Positions 49,406 through 60,899 of a stretch of DNA of 64,000 nucleotides are shown here, piece by piece (the first letter of the stretch is position 1; each line of letters starts with the position of its first letter). The position numbers and the translations under genes were made by a program. This DNA is from Musa acuminata AAA Group (lineage: Eukaryota > Streptophyta > Magnoliopsida > Zingiberales > Musaceae). The notes under the pieces were generated by a model. It was given only the letters and a program-made list of their open reading frames with translations, made no database searches and was not told the DNA's origin. The stretch spans positions 45,750,501-45,814,500 of the forward strand of contig NC_088335.1 in NCBI RefSeq assembly GCF_036884655.1, read 5' to 3'.

Positions 49406-50590
49406 GAGCTGTTGCTTGGGTTGGTTAACAAGGGAAGATTGCTCTCATCAAATTGATTGGCTTAACAGGTGAGGGATTCCCTTCTGGCCTCCATGGATGG
49501 GCAAAAGGATGCCTTCTTTAGCTCACACTCTTCTTTTCTTGTTTGTTTGGCTTACCTGACATAATACTTTACTTCTTGTGAGAATGTAAGCATTCTTGTT
49601 CAACTGATCAGTAGGCTTTAAACAAATCATAGATCTTTTGGATATGTAATCCTCAGAACATCCTTCAACTTTCAATGTGAGATTAATCAGGATATAATAC
49701 CTGCATAAATTAGAAATGGTTGTATCCAACTAGATCTAATCCAATTGATGAGCTAAAGAGTCCATCATCATCTGGTTGGGTCAAGAACCACATAGAAGGC
49801 CAGTTTGAATGGATCCAGGTTTAGCTTTGAATCATTGGAGCACTATTTCCAAGACATGCATCATATTCTCTACAATTTTTTGCATTTTACTTCTCGTTTT
49901 ATTTTGGTGTTTACACATTCATCCCTGTAAAATGCTACTTTGCAAATATGTCATCTACAAGGGAAGTCATGAAATGTGTATTTTATTTTTTTTTCCTGGA
50001 CTATATTGATTGCATATACTTAGCTTTGGTGTCTGGGAATTCATCTATATAAAGGTTTAATTTTTCCTAATAGCAATATATGGATGCTTTCTAATGTCTG
50101 GAGGAGTGCATAGAACATTTTAAACTTAATCAACAAGAAATATGGTATTTCTTTTGCATTATTCAAGAGAAAGTAGGCACTTAAAACAAGAAGGAAATAG
50201 GATTGGAGGTTTCCATGTCAAAACAAGCTTTTAGGTGGAATGATAGTGAGCAAAAAAGAGAGAGATTCCCTACAATGCAATTGGTCACATTTGATGGCAA
50301 TGAATGTGACATTAGATTTGGGACAAGATTAATCACTATCTCCATCTTTTGCATGTGTGCTCTTCTTAGATTGATAGCTTTTAAATTGTGGCTCTCTCTT
50401 CCTCTATATAGCACTTGCTTGTTTGTAGCTTCTTTTTCTACTACTTGTAGGCCTACACCACTTTGCCCATGGCAGAAGGTTACCATGAGATCCCAAAGCA
50501 AAACGATACTTAGCGTTTTGAGCCCACCAAAAGAAGAGCACAATTATCCTTAGTAGACAACCTTAGCAGAAGGTTTAATGGTGGCAAGCA
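49406..50590. promoter_or_regulatory. Shared head-to-head promoter region of the two RTM2-like genes
   Basis: About 1.2 kb between the two outward-facing TATA boxes. Includes short open frames (up to 120 codons, minus strand at 50543-50181) without recognisable products. No further gene seen. Confidence 0.5.
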
Positions 50591-50600
50591 TATATATAAA
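50591..50600 (+). promoter_or_regulatory. TATA box of RTM2-like gene B
   Basis: TATATATAAA on the plus strand, 36-45 bp before the ATG at 50636. In-frame ATGs at 50600 and 50615 are too close to it to be in the mRNA, so a very short leader and the third ATG are most likely. Confidence 0.55.
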
Positions 50601-50635
50601 TGGCTTCCATCTTTATGCATGCATTGATCCTAACC

Positions 50636-51933
50636 ATGGCGCCTCGTTCTCGCTCCTACGAAGATTACGAGCCGGACTTTAAGTGGGTTCGGGGAGAATC
50701 CCTCGACACTCTTTTCATTGTTCTTCCTGGCAAGTAGTAGTCCATTCTCATCTTCGACCTTGATCGGTTTCATCATCTTCGTAGAGCTGCAAAGATTTTT
50801 GTAGGTTTGAGCTCTTTGTTCTCTTTCCTCCGTCTGTGTGTGTCAGCATGAGAAAGAGATGTGGAGGATAGTAGTTTTTGTGTGTGAGAGAGAAAGAAAG
50901 AGTCCATCAATCACATATTTCAATTTTTTTTATTTTATTTTTATTTTTTTAAATGATCCTCTAATTACCTATTTATTAAGCTATCCGAAGGGATAAACAT
51001 TTGATCATTTATTTATTTTTCTTACCGGTTTGGTATCGAACCGATACAACGTAATTCTGATTCCTAAAATCAAGAATCAAAATCGAACCATGATAAAGAG
51101 TTGTTTAAGAATCTATCGAAGTTTAGAGAGAGAGAGAGAAAAGGGATTAGAGCTATATCAGCTACCATTTCATGAACACACAAAAAAAAAAGAAAGCAAA
51201 GGCAGTCACTTTGGATCGTAAGGAGGGAAGTGTGGTTGAGAGATTGAGCTCATATTGTTGTCTCGGCAGTGTGTTGATTTCCCTTTTTCTATCGATGAAT
51301 GAGACAGGATGGATCTGTTTGTACCGAATGATCATTAATGTCGAATCTTAGAATGAGACAAAATCTATTAATCTATATATTTCTAAGACTCTCCTCTCTC
51401 CTCTGGCGGAGGAAGTCATTCTAAATGCTTGAGCAAGTCATCTTGACACAGGTTTCAAGAAGAACCACATCAAGGTGCAAGTCGAGGCTAACGGCTTCTT
51501 GACGGTGGCCGGAGAACGACCGCTCGAAGGCAACCGATGGCTCCGGTTCTGGCAGGAGTTCGAAATGCCGGACAACTGTGACGTCGACTCTGTCCGGGCC
51601 AAGTTCCAGGGAGAGAAGCTTTACGTCCGCCTCCCGAAACTGAGCACTCCAGCCGACGACGACGACGACGACGTTCAAACTCCGCCCAAGGTGGCGGCGA
51701 TGGAATCACCACCAGGCAGCGGCCGACACGACACGCCGAGGCCGAGTGAAAGCAGCGTGGTTGACGCAAGAGAAGAGGAGGAAGAGGAGGAGAAGAAGAA
51801 GCAGCTCAACGGAGAGACAGAATATGGATCGGATGGCATGGGGTTGAGCGAGACCAGCAAGATCACACTGCTGGTGAACGTGGGTGTGGCCGCCCTGTTC
51901 TTTTTCTTGCACTGTATTTGGATTATAGATTGA
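50636..51933 (+). CDS. RTM2-like HSP20-domain membrane protein B
   Basis: Paralogue of the adjacent minus-strand gene. Exons 50636-50729 and 51452-51933, 191 residues. Crystallin-like domain about 15-95 (FKWVRGESLDTLFIVLPG, GFLTVAGERPLEGNRWLRFW, DNCDVDSVRAKFQGEKLYVRLPK), then an acidic, low-complexity linker with a run of Asp and a later Glu/Lys run, and a C-terminal hydrophobic helix (ITLLVNVGVAALFFFLHCIW). The 722-bp intron has a GC donor (CCTG|GCAAGT) at the same codon position and phase as in its neighbour. The Asp run is encoded by a GAC trinucleotide tract at about 51655-51672. Role in virus movement restriction is only an analogy to Arabidopsis RTM2. Confidence 0.85.
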
Positions 51934-52288
51934 TGAAGGCACTTTGATGTCTAATTTATCGAACAATAATAATCACAAGGATTCGTGAAACTTATTAGTG
52001 TAAGATTGTGATGCATGAAATAAGAACACAGCAATGCTAACATTTTCTTTTATTTATACTAATGATTCGATATCGTTGTTTTTCTATATCGACTCTGATA
52101 CCACTCGACACGAGTAACATAAAACGCCACTAGACTAGCAAAATTAAGGTCCTCATGCATTGATAATTCATTTTATTTATATTTTGTTTCCATCCCATAA
52201 TTTATTCTACTCACTAAGTGAACTCGAGTGTATTTGATTCAATATTTTACACGAATATCGAATTCTCGCGGGCTCACGACGAAGAATA
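51934..52288. other. Intergenic, 3' flank of RTM2-like gene B
   Basis: AT-rich 3' flank. GATACCACTCGACACGAG at about 52098 resembles retroelement-derived DNA. No gene. Confidence 0.35.
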
Positions 52289-52660
52289 TGTTATTCTTCC
52301 ATGATGAAGAATATCTATAGATATAGATAAAGAGTGTCGAATCATATAAAACTCTATGATCATTATTGATAGAAGATAAGATTTCCTAAACTATATGAGA
52401 AAATCTATGTATTCTGTTGAGGAAAATCCTTTATTATGTATAAATAGGAGAGGGAACATGTTAATAAATTGAAGCATTTTCATTTCTTCAATAAAGCTTC
52501 TTATCTTCTATTATTTTCATCATTGTATCAAAGCAGTGAGAAAAATAGTGAGAGGGAACATGTTAATGAATTGAATCATTTTTATTTCTTCAATAAAGCT
52601 TCTTCACTTCTTCAATAAAGCTTCTTTAATAATTGTTCTTATCTTCTATTATTTTCATCA
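52289..52660 (+). mobile_element. Ty1/copia LTR with primer-binding-site remnant and partial second LTR end
   Basis: 52289-52522 looks like a copia LTR: TG...TCATCA ends, a TATAAATAGGAGAGGG promoter-like box at about 52438, and AATAAAG near 52490. It is followed by TTGTATCAAAGCAGTGAG (about 52523-52540), a diverged initiator-tRNA-Met primer-binding site. After 10 bp, a second copy of the LTR 3' portion (52549-52660) ends at the same TCATCA. The 5' limit is uncertain. No coding interior remains. Confidence 0.6.
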
Positions 52661-53856
52661 AATATAAAGTCCAATTTTGAGTTGTTCTCCCCATATTATT
52701 AGGTAAGAAAAGATCATAAAAAGTAAGAAATGATCTTTTTCATTGTTCATATTTTGTGTAGCTAACCTTTCTTATATGCCTCACAAGAATTCAGATTAAA
52801 GTTTGAGAAGCAAATTGTAGGAAGTTTTCATCTTGTTATATAATATAATTATTGTGTATAAGGCTACAATGGACATTCAATGCTGAGTGAAGAAGATGAT
52901 TTAGTGCACTGATTTTGATGCATGGAATGAATGATTGACAGGATTGATGGATGGATCTTTTCCTCATCAGAAACTACCAAGAAGAAGGCACAGAGAAGTA
53001 GGAAATGATTGGTCAAAAAGATGGGAGAGCTCAATCATATCAATGGCAGTGGTGCAACAGCATTGGGGATGGGTGGGTGGATGGATAAAGAGGAAGTGGA
53101 AACCAAAAGGCTGTGGCCCCCCACCCCCCCCCCCCTCCCTCTCCTTCCAAGGAGAGGAAGGAAGATTGAGCAGAAAAAAGAAAAAGATTTGAGTAGGAAA
53201 AGCTTGGAAAGTTGGGAGTATCTCTTGAGACTCCATCAATGTGGAAGGAAGAACCAAAAATGCTCGAAGCAATCATTCAAAGTCGATGTGCTTATGTGCC
53301 ACATTAACAATCAATCATTCTTCAGCTCTTGGGTGTCTTTATCCTTCTTATTCTATATGAAGGGTTTAAATCACTCATAAACCCTAAATCTTGCAGCTGA
53401 ACATCCAAGAAACAGTGCAGCTTGAGCTGAGTTTGTGGTTGGGTTCTCGATGCTTACTTTCACAATGAGAAGGTTTAAGAAAGATTAAACCGCACAAAGT
53501 TATGCTGTCATTCTTTGGTTACTTTACTCTCACCAGACAAGTTGTATTGATGAAGGCTTGGGAGTGGAGTGAGACAAGTTGATGGAAGAAGATGGTTGAA
53601 GATTCAAGTAACAGCAACAAGAAAAAGATGGACTAACAAATAGCTTGCATTGCTGATTACTAATATCAAAACTACAGTCTTTGATTGCATGTTCTCCTCT
53701 CTCTCTCTCTCTCTCTCTCTCAGCATCTCATTAATATAATTTCATCACTACAACCTAGTTATGTTAGATATGCTTAAACTAATAAATGAGTGCTTTAGTG
53801 CTTGACATATTCTCTTGCAGGAGGAGCATGTAAGAATGACTACTTTTGCATATTCT

Positions 53857-53907
<51 letters not shown>

Positions 53908-54819
53908 GAGGAGAAGGAGACCTAATGGTTATTGATAGATTTAGCAGATCAGTGATTCATCTGCTGGTACAGTTATTTGGGATAAGTATAAAGTAATAAT
54001 TGAGTGCTTGAAAGAGTCTGACATATGGCTTTGCAGAAGAAGCATGCAAGAATAACTATTTGTGTATGCTGAAACATACATACTCATGTCAGATGAGTTT
54101 AAACAAGCAATTGAGTGGTTGATACGTAGAGTCTGACATACTCCTTTGCAAAAGGAGAGGAGCAATGTAAGAATGACTGTTCTTGCACTACAACTGTGAC
54201 CAATGACCTCAGATTACCTACCTACCTTCCTTCCTACCTACCTGCATGGTCTTGAGAATTGCTACAATCATGTTTAGGTTTTGGTCGGTGAATCTTTTTT
54301 TCCTTTATCGCTTTGCTTTATCTCCAATAGACCATGGACTACCACCTCCTTGGGGTTGGCCTTTTGTTGCCGTATGACTTTTCTACCATTAACACCCATC
54401 AAGGAATGCTCCTCTATTGTCTCCTCCTCTGTATCCCATGCTTTCCTTCCTCCTGCGACTTTAATTCTTGTGTGTGTGTGTTTTGTGTCAGGAACCAACA
54501 AAGAAGACCCATCTACTTCTGTCTTCCCTCTCTCTCCAACCTCACTTGCTGGGTTTGTTTAGGTGTTCTTTCTTCAGAGGGTAGCCTGTAAAAGCTCAGT
54601 GTACTCCCTCCCATAAAGAGCAAACCCCTCACTGGAAGACAAGATTTTCCCCCATGACTTTTTATCTTCCCCCATTGCTTCTGTCCCAATGACCTGCCCA
54701 TCCTTGCTTTCCTCACTATAATACACTTCTCCCCATTCCCTTCCCCAGCTACCTGCTCTGGACCTCCCTCCTCCTTCTATACCCCTAACTCTCCTTTGCT
54801 TGTTCCCATCGATTGGCTG

Positions 54820-54878
<59 letters not shown>

Positions 54879-54884
54879 GGGAAG
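52661..54884. other. Intergenic region upstream of MIR166
   Basis: No protein gene recognised. It holds a poly-C run near 53118-53136, CT microsatellites at about 53696-53720 and 53859-53889, and three imperfect copies of a roughly 110-bp unit at about 53772-53860, 53990-54080 and 54098-54185, each with TGACATA...TTGCA then GCA-TG-AAGAAT-ACT. A (GA)n tract at about 54823-54880 directly precedes the MIR166 hairpin. The pri-miRNA start and promoter must lie here but were not fixed. Confidence 0.45.
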
Positions 54885-54995
54885 TAGATGTATGGAATGA
54901 AGCTTGATTCAAGATCTTTCCAAAGACTTCCATAGATGGTTTCGTAGCATCTGTTTGAAGAGATCTCGGACCAGGCTTCATTCCTCACATCTTGC
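54885..54995 (+). ncRNA. MIR166: MIR166 precursor hairpin
   Basis: The 3' arm contains TCGGACCAGGCTTCATTCC followed by TC, the miR166 sequence, at 54966-54986. The 5' arm at about 54894-54914 (GGAATGAAGCTTGATTCAAG) pairs with it over nearly its whole length, and flanking ATGT/ACAT bases extend the stem. The loop is about 50 nt, normal for the family. miR166 guides cleavage of class III HD-ZIP mRNAs, controlling leaf polarity, meristem and vascular patterning. The 3' end in TC resembles the variant of rice miR166g/h, as I recall. Confidence 0.95.
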
Positions 54996-56364
54996 TTTCC
55001 AGCATCAAGGAAGTAAGGTGAAGGCTTCAACAGGTGACATGCAGTCTGCCCACTACTGCTTTGCATTTGGGTACTCTTCTAAGTCATTGATGCAACATCA
55101 ACAATTGCATCACCATCAAATTAACTCCCAATTAGTCTCTCACTTGCTTTCCATTTAGCTCCCATAGCTTCTGAAATATCATCTGTATTAAGCTTCTGAG
55201 CATAAATATTACCCTTCAATTTTTCAGAAGCAATATGATCTCCCTGCTAGTAATATGATCACAAGTAATGAGTACGTAGAAGAAATCTATCGATCATCCA
55301 ATTTGCATCGAGTTTAACCGTCGTTATAATCACCAAATTCTTTTTTTTCTTCTTTTCAATGATATTGTTTGTTGATGTTTCAGTTTCCTTTCAGATCATG
55401 CAGCAAAGAACACTCACACTTCCATGCTCATAAGATACAAGTGTTGAGGTATTAGTGTTCAGCTTAGCACACCATCACCATTGTTTTAAGCTGCTCCTTT
55501 GTTGAACTCACAAAATGTAGAGGGCATGTAATGTTGTGTTACTGATGAATCTACTATAATGATTACATTTTAATCTGAAACACTAATCATCAATGTGAAG
55601 TTAGATAATTAGGCCCTGTAAATTGCATGGCAATGTTCTACTTAGTGTCAGACATGCCAACCTAAACTCACAAATTAATTAGGTCATACAGTTTACTAGC
55701 CATAATGTCACCAACCAAATGTAATAAATGGCATGCAGTGCCAAAGAGACAGTAAGCAATGCAAGTGTCTATTTAACTGAGAAGAAGTGTATGATCTGGT
55801 AGAACATTTTTGGGTTAGTTTTAGCTGCTACTTCAGTCAGTTCTCCACAACTTTGTAGCTGATAACACAAACCCTATCTTTGTGTGTTCTTGAACGTTGT
55901 CTACAAGGTACAGACACCAGCATTGTCAAGTTTATCTTGGTAGTTCCATGGTAATGCTTACTTACATCCTTCTGAGGCTTCACCTTTTGGTGAGTGGAAG
56001 TCTTCTGCCTTTCACTAGCTATAGCATTTATATTCTTGTTATTGTTCTTCATTGAAACATTTCAGGTAGATAATCCTTCAGGAGGAGTAGTACGGTACTC
56101 CATGATGCTCAAAGTGATCAGTTGATGAAAACAGTTTATGCTTCCCAGGCAGATGCTTTGAAGGAGAGTAAGGCATGATGAACTCAGGGTAGAAGACAGC
56201 TTTTGCCGCTTCAGGTTCCTGCATGATGATAACTGGCCAACCAAGTACTGTGTTTGATGCTCTCTTCTCTGACCTTCTTGTTTCTGGATCGAGTACTGCA
56301 ACCTCCGCAGTGGTTTCACAGTTAAAACATTACCTTCCAATGCAAAATCTATGCTTCCTCTGTC

Positions 56365-56437
<73 letters not shown>

Positions 56438-58150
56438 ATTTTGTTGTGTGATCTCCATGCATTATTTGCCTTTGGTTCTACTGCATGCAAGAAGAGCCTC
56501 TGCTGCAGCTGCTGACAAAAATATATTTGTATTTCTATATTATATTTAAAAGAGATAAACTTATTTTTATAGTTAAAATATATAAAATTTATTACATATA
56601 TATATATATATATTTGTGAAAGTGAGTTTGGTTATATAAATAATTTATAATATTTGATGACCAAAATATAAAATTCTTAACTATAATGAGTTGACAAGAA
56701 AAATATGTTAATGGTTAATTGTAATGATAGGGAAAAAAATTGATTGATAGAAAAAAAAAGGAGAGAGAGAATAATGATAAAGAGATATAAATAAAACTAA
56801 AAAAAAGAATAAGAGAGAAGAAAAGAAAAGAGAAGGATACATGCAATTATCTTTTTCGTAAAAAAAAAAGGTGAGGATGATATAGTTAATAGTTAAAGAG
56901 ATAGTGTTGAATAATATGTTCATGAAATATTAAAATATTTTCAAAAACTAATTAAAAGTGTATTCATATTTAATGATATCATGATGAATATTGTTCAAAG
57001 AAAAAGGTGGCACTGCAGGTTGTAAAACCCCTGTACTCAACATTTGTTGAAGGAGATGATGAGGCTATTAAAACATGTAATGATGTCTTGTGATCCGAAG
57101 AGCTTTTTAATAGTTTTATATTCTCAAGTAATATAATTTGTACTTTATTTTTTAAAAAAATATATAATTATTCTTTCATTTTGTTACCCAAAAAATTATG
57201 ATTCTTTTCGAAAGCATCACGACTTACTAACTAAACTAGTTAGTACCTTCGATTATTATTATTATTATTAATATCAATATTATTATTATTACTATGGTTA
57301 ATACCAATATCATTACTATTAATATTATCATAAGATATATAAAATAATAATATTATCATTATTTTAAATAAAATTATGACATAATAATATAATTAATTTT
57401 TTTAAACTAATCAAATTATGAAATAAGCTAATAAAATAGAATGTTAAAAATGACATAAGACATGTTATTGTCGCTTAAGTTACTATCATTTTCATTCATT
57501 ACTAATTTATTATTTGACATTTCATTGTAATTGGATTATCTTTATTTATTTAGTAATCTTATCATTTTCTTTTAAAAATATAGAATTAATATTATTTTAC
57601 TATGTGTTTGTCAAAATCTTGATGACTCTGTGTTTTGCCATTTCTTAATATTTTATTCTTACATTATTTTTGCTTAAATTTCTTAATTTTTATTAAATTT
57701 AAATATTATCCATTTTAAATTATAATATTAATTAAACTGATTTGTGTAAATGGATTGAATCAATCTGTGAATTGATAGGTTGATTGAACATGTTCAATTG
57801 AAGAAAAAATTGGGGGGAATTTGCCCTCAATAATCTTTATTGATATTTTCATTTTTCTATAAAAAATATACTGTATAGATTAAAAAAAAAACTCAAAATG
57901 AAGGATTTCTTAGGGAATTCCCTCAATTTCCATATGTAGAAGAAGAACAAGCAGAGCCATAAGAAAAAGAAACTCCTATATATGTGCAGAAGAAGCTGCC
58001 ATTGAACTTACATGGAGTTTGAATGGGACAGGACTTCTCCTTAAAATGAGGTAAACAGTGACAACATGAGAAATATGTTGATTTATTTGGTATTCTTTTG
58101 CTGATAACTTATGTGCTGCGTCCATTAATGCCTATATTGTAAAAGGAGTT
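54996..58150. other. AT-rich intergenic region with microsatellites
   Basis: The MIR166 primary transcript probably extends into the left part. A (GT)n(GA)n compound microsatellite is at about 56370-56434. Long AT-rich stretches with short (AT)n and (TAT)n runs occupy 56540-57900. Small open frames only, none recognised. Confidence 0.45.
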
Positions 58151-58159
58151 TAAAACAAG

Positions 58160-58395
58160 GTCTGTCATACCGAAGCGTACCACTCGTATCGGGTAGTACG
58201 TACCGATCCGATAGATTACCGGTACGTGGACCATCCGGTATCGTTACAGTGCTACAATATAAAAAAAAGTAAAAAATTATTCAGTACACCATGATATACC
58301 GCTCGGTACGTCCTGATGTACCGCCCGGTACATCGATACCGTACCATACCGAGCCCAGATCGAAACGCCGATACGATACGATACAACGAACCTTG
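58160..58395. repeat. TACCG-rich dispersed repeat
   Basis: A 240-bp GC-richer island in AT-rich DNA, dense with GGTAC, TACCG and CGGTA motifs such as TACCGATCCGATAGATTACC and ATACCGCTCGGTACGTCCTG, in both orientations, which makes it partly self-complementary. I recall such TACCG repeats as common in banana-family genomes. It contains no gene. Confidence 0.6.
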
Positions 58396-58731
58396 GTTCA
58401 AAGCACTGAAAGCTTTAACGTATTAACGCTTCAGCAATCATCAATTAGAATATTCTCTCTGATTGAATTGTTTCAAGTTGATTTGAAATGTGCATTGGGT
58501 ACACACTTAACTTACATGTTGGTGTAACAAATGATTACCTAATATTCTATTAACTAGCTTTTAACAGATCTTAACCAATCATTAGACACATCAAAGAAGA
58601 ATAAGCATCATGTTTAGTGCACACTTTTGCATGGTACACAACTAGATTAATCACATTTAAATTAAACATGTAAATCCTAGTCACTGAGTTTGATTTATGT
58701 TTGAGAGCCTCCTCAAAAGTTCTCAAAATTT

Positions 58732-58735
<4 letters not shown>

Positions 58736-58782
<47 letters not shown>

Positions 58783-58783
58783 T
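58736..58783. repeat. (TA)n/(TG)n microsatellite
   Basis: Perfect (AT)n tract of about 38 bp followed by GTGTGTGT. Confidence 0.85.
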
Positions 58784-60041
58784 TATTTATAGATATAAGA
58801 CTATGTACATTAAACTTTGCATCTGTCACCATATGTGTATATATTATATATCATGTTGTTCAATTTATATTGAAATTAAAGTTTAAAAGAAAAACTAAAA
58901 TAATTATATGTTGTGTTCCAAAATTATTTAGGGAGAAGAGTACTTGTATTTTCTTTTTTAATAATATTATAAATATAATTTCCTTTTATCATCTTTGGAA
59001 AAGAAAAAGAAGTTTCATGGGATGAATTTTACTTGAGAACAATAAATATTTGCATATTGTATACCGCTTCAATAGAACAAAAATTATCGTTATCTCATAT
59101 TCAATATTTCACTTTAGTTTAAGGATAAAAAATATTCGTATATAAGACATATTCAATACAACTCTTCTAAGCGTCAAAGATATTCATCCTAAAAAAAATA
59201 ATATAAGTTTATTGCACTAATAAGGATAAAAGGATGACTTATTTACATCAATTAAATAGTAGGAAAAGTAAGATTTTATTAAAATCAAAAGTTTACTTTA
59301 CACTTAAGAGTCATGACGATTGGATAATTTCTCTTGAACTCATATGCTCATATCAATAAGATTATTTTATCTATGAATCAATCAATATTTATCATTTTGA
59401 TCAATAATTAATATTAAATTATAAATATTGATACCAATCGAAATTTTCTTGATATTTTTCTTTGATATCTATAAGTCTAATCGACTATCAAGCCAATGTC
59501 AAATCGAGATTTTATGATATCATTTATAATGATTTGCCTCTACTTGTTCATTCAGAATCAATATCAATGGTTATGCTTTTATTATTTCTTCTAACTATTT
59601 ACTATACATATAGTATATGGGTCCAACTAATCTAAATTTAGTGCATGATGACTTTGCATGCAAGATTTCCAATTATTTCTAGGACATCTAGTCAATTATA
59701 AATCCAAAGCAAAGTACAAAATTTATCTAAGAATAGGTACTATGTGGGACAAGGGAATCATGTTCCACATGTTCTTGACCCCATGTCAATTTGTTGTCAA
59801 CCTATTAAAATGTTCACAAGGCAATTGTCCTTCAATCCAACAGAGGATGGTGGCCACCATGATCCTTCTTCAACCACAGCATGTGGGTCAATATATTTTT
59901 GTGGGTGATGGTTGTACTCTAACAGATGCAAGAACATGGACTAGAAGATCACAATTGAGAAAATAATGTAGCACCAAACATTTAGTAAAATGTTATTGTA
60001 GTATTATTATTATTATTATCTTCAGTAATTATGATTTCATT
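58784..60041. other. AT-rich intergenic region, no gene seen
   Basis: A 102-codon plus-strand frame at 59658-59966 has no recognisable domain and is probably chance. Nothing else found. Confidence 0.45.
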
Positions 60042-60532
60042 AAGTGAAAATGACTATGGTCACATCTACCCATGATATAGCTTTCATCCTTATTTTTCTT
60101 GTTATAGTAGTAGAGAAAAAAAAAGAAAAGAAAATTATGAGTGTTAAATATATACTTACATAATGATAAAAATGTATCTAATTAAATATTAGTTTTGTAC
60201 AAACAATAAGACATGTATAATTAAATATTTAATTATACACACATATATATATGTATATATATATATATATATGTACATATATATATATACATATATACAT
60301 ACATATATACATATATATACATATGTATATATGCATATATATATATATATGTATATGTATATATATAAGTGAAAATTACTATGATCACATCTAAGCATGA
60401 TGTAGCTTTCATTCTTATTTTTCTTGCTATAGTAGTAGAGAAAAAAAAAAATACTTGTGTTAAATCTGTACTTTCAGAATGATAAAAATGTATCTAATTA
60501 AATATTAGTTTAGAACAAACAATAAGACATGC

Positions 60533-60563
<31 letters not shown>
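60042..60563. repeat. Direct repeat of about 170 bp separated by (TA)n DNA
   Basis: Copies at about 60042-60215 and 60365-60532 share TAAGTGAAAATKACTATGRTCACATC, CTTATTTTTCTTG-TATAGTAGTAGAG and AATGATAAAAATGTATCTAATTAAATATTAG. The spacer (60230-60366) is a (TA)n/(TACA)n tract and a second (TA)n follows the right copy at about 60539-60563. Confidence 0.75.
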
Positions 60564-60569
<6 letters not shown>

Positions 60570-60899
60570 GAGGGTAAATGTGTAAATGACTGAGTTAAGA
60601 GGGATATCTATGTAATTTTGGGAGTATACATCTTGTTTAATACGGGGAGAACCGTGATTGGCACACTAAAAGAGAGGCCCGAAAAAGTACCTTAATCATC
60701 ACGAAATGTGGCAAAGGACTGACTGGATGAACGGTTACCCAACTGGGTCGTGATTTGGGTTGAGTGTTTTGGTGTGAGAAATATTTCTCACATAAGAAGA
60801 ATAATTTCCAGGTTTATTTTTTAAATAATAATAATAATAAAAAAAAATGTTAATTATGTTATTTACAGTTCTACCTTTGCCATTGTTCTATTAGTGTAT

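Noticed and set aside
51421..51769. Overlapping minus-strand frames across RTM2-like gene B exon 2
   Set aside because: Antisense shadows of a GC-rich exon with a clear HSP20-like domain on the plus strand.
56082..56099. Short inverted repeat GGAGTA-GTACGG-TACTCC, considered as a miRNA or terminator hairpin
   Set aside because: The stem is only six base pairs and there is no matching known miRNA.
59658..59966. 102-codon plus-strand frame
   Set aside because: No similarity recognised and no splice or promoter context.
60189..60398. Minus-strand Tyr/Ile-repeat frame
   Set aside because: Translation of a (TA)n/(TACA)n microsatellite.
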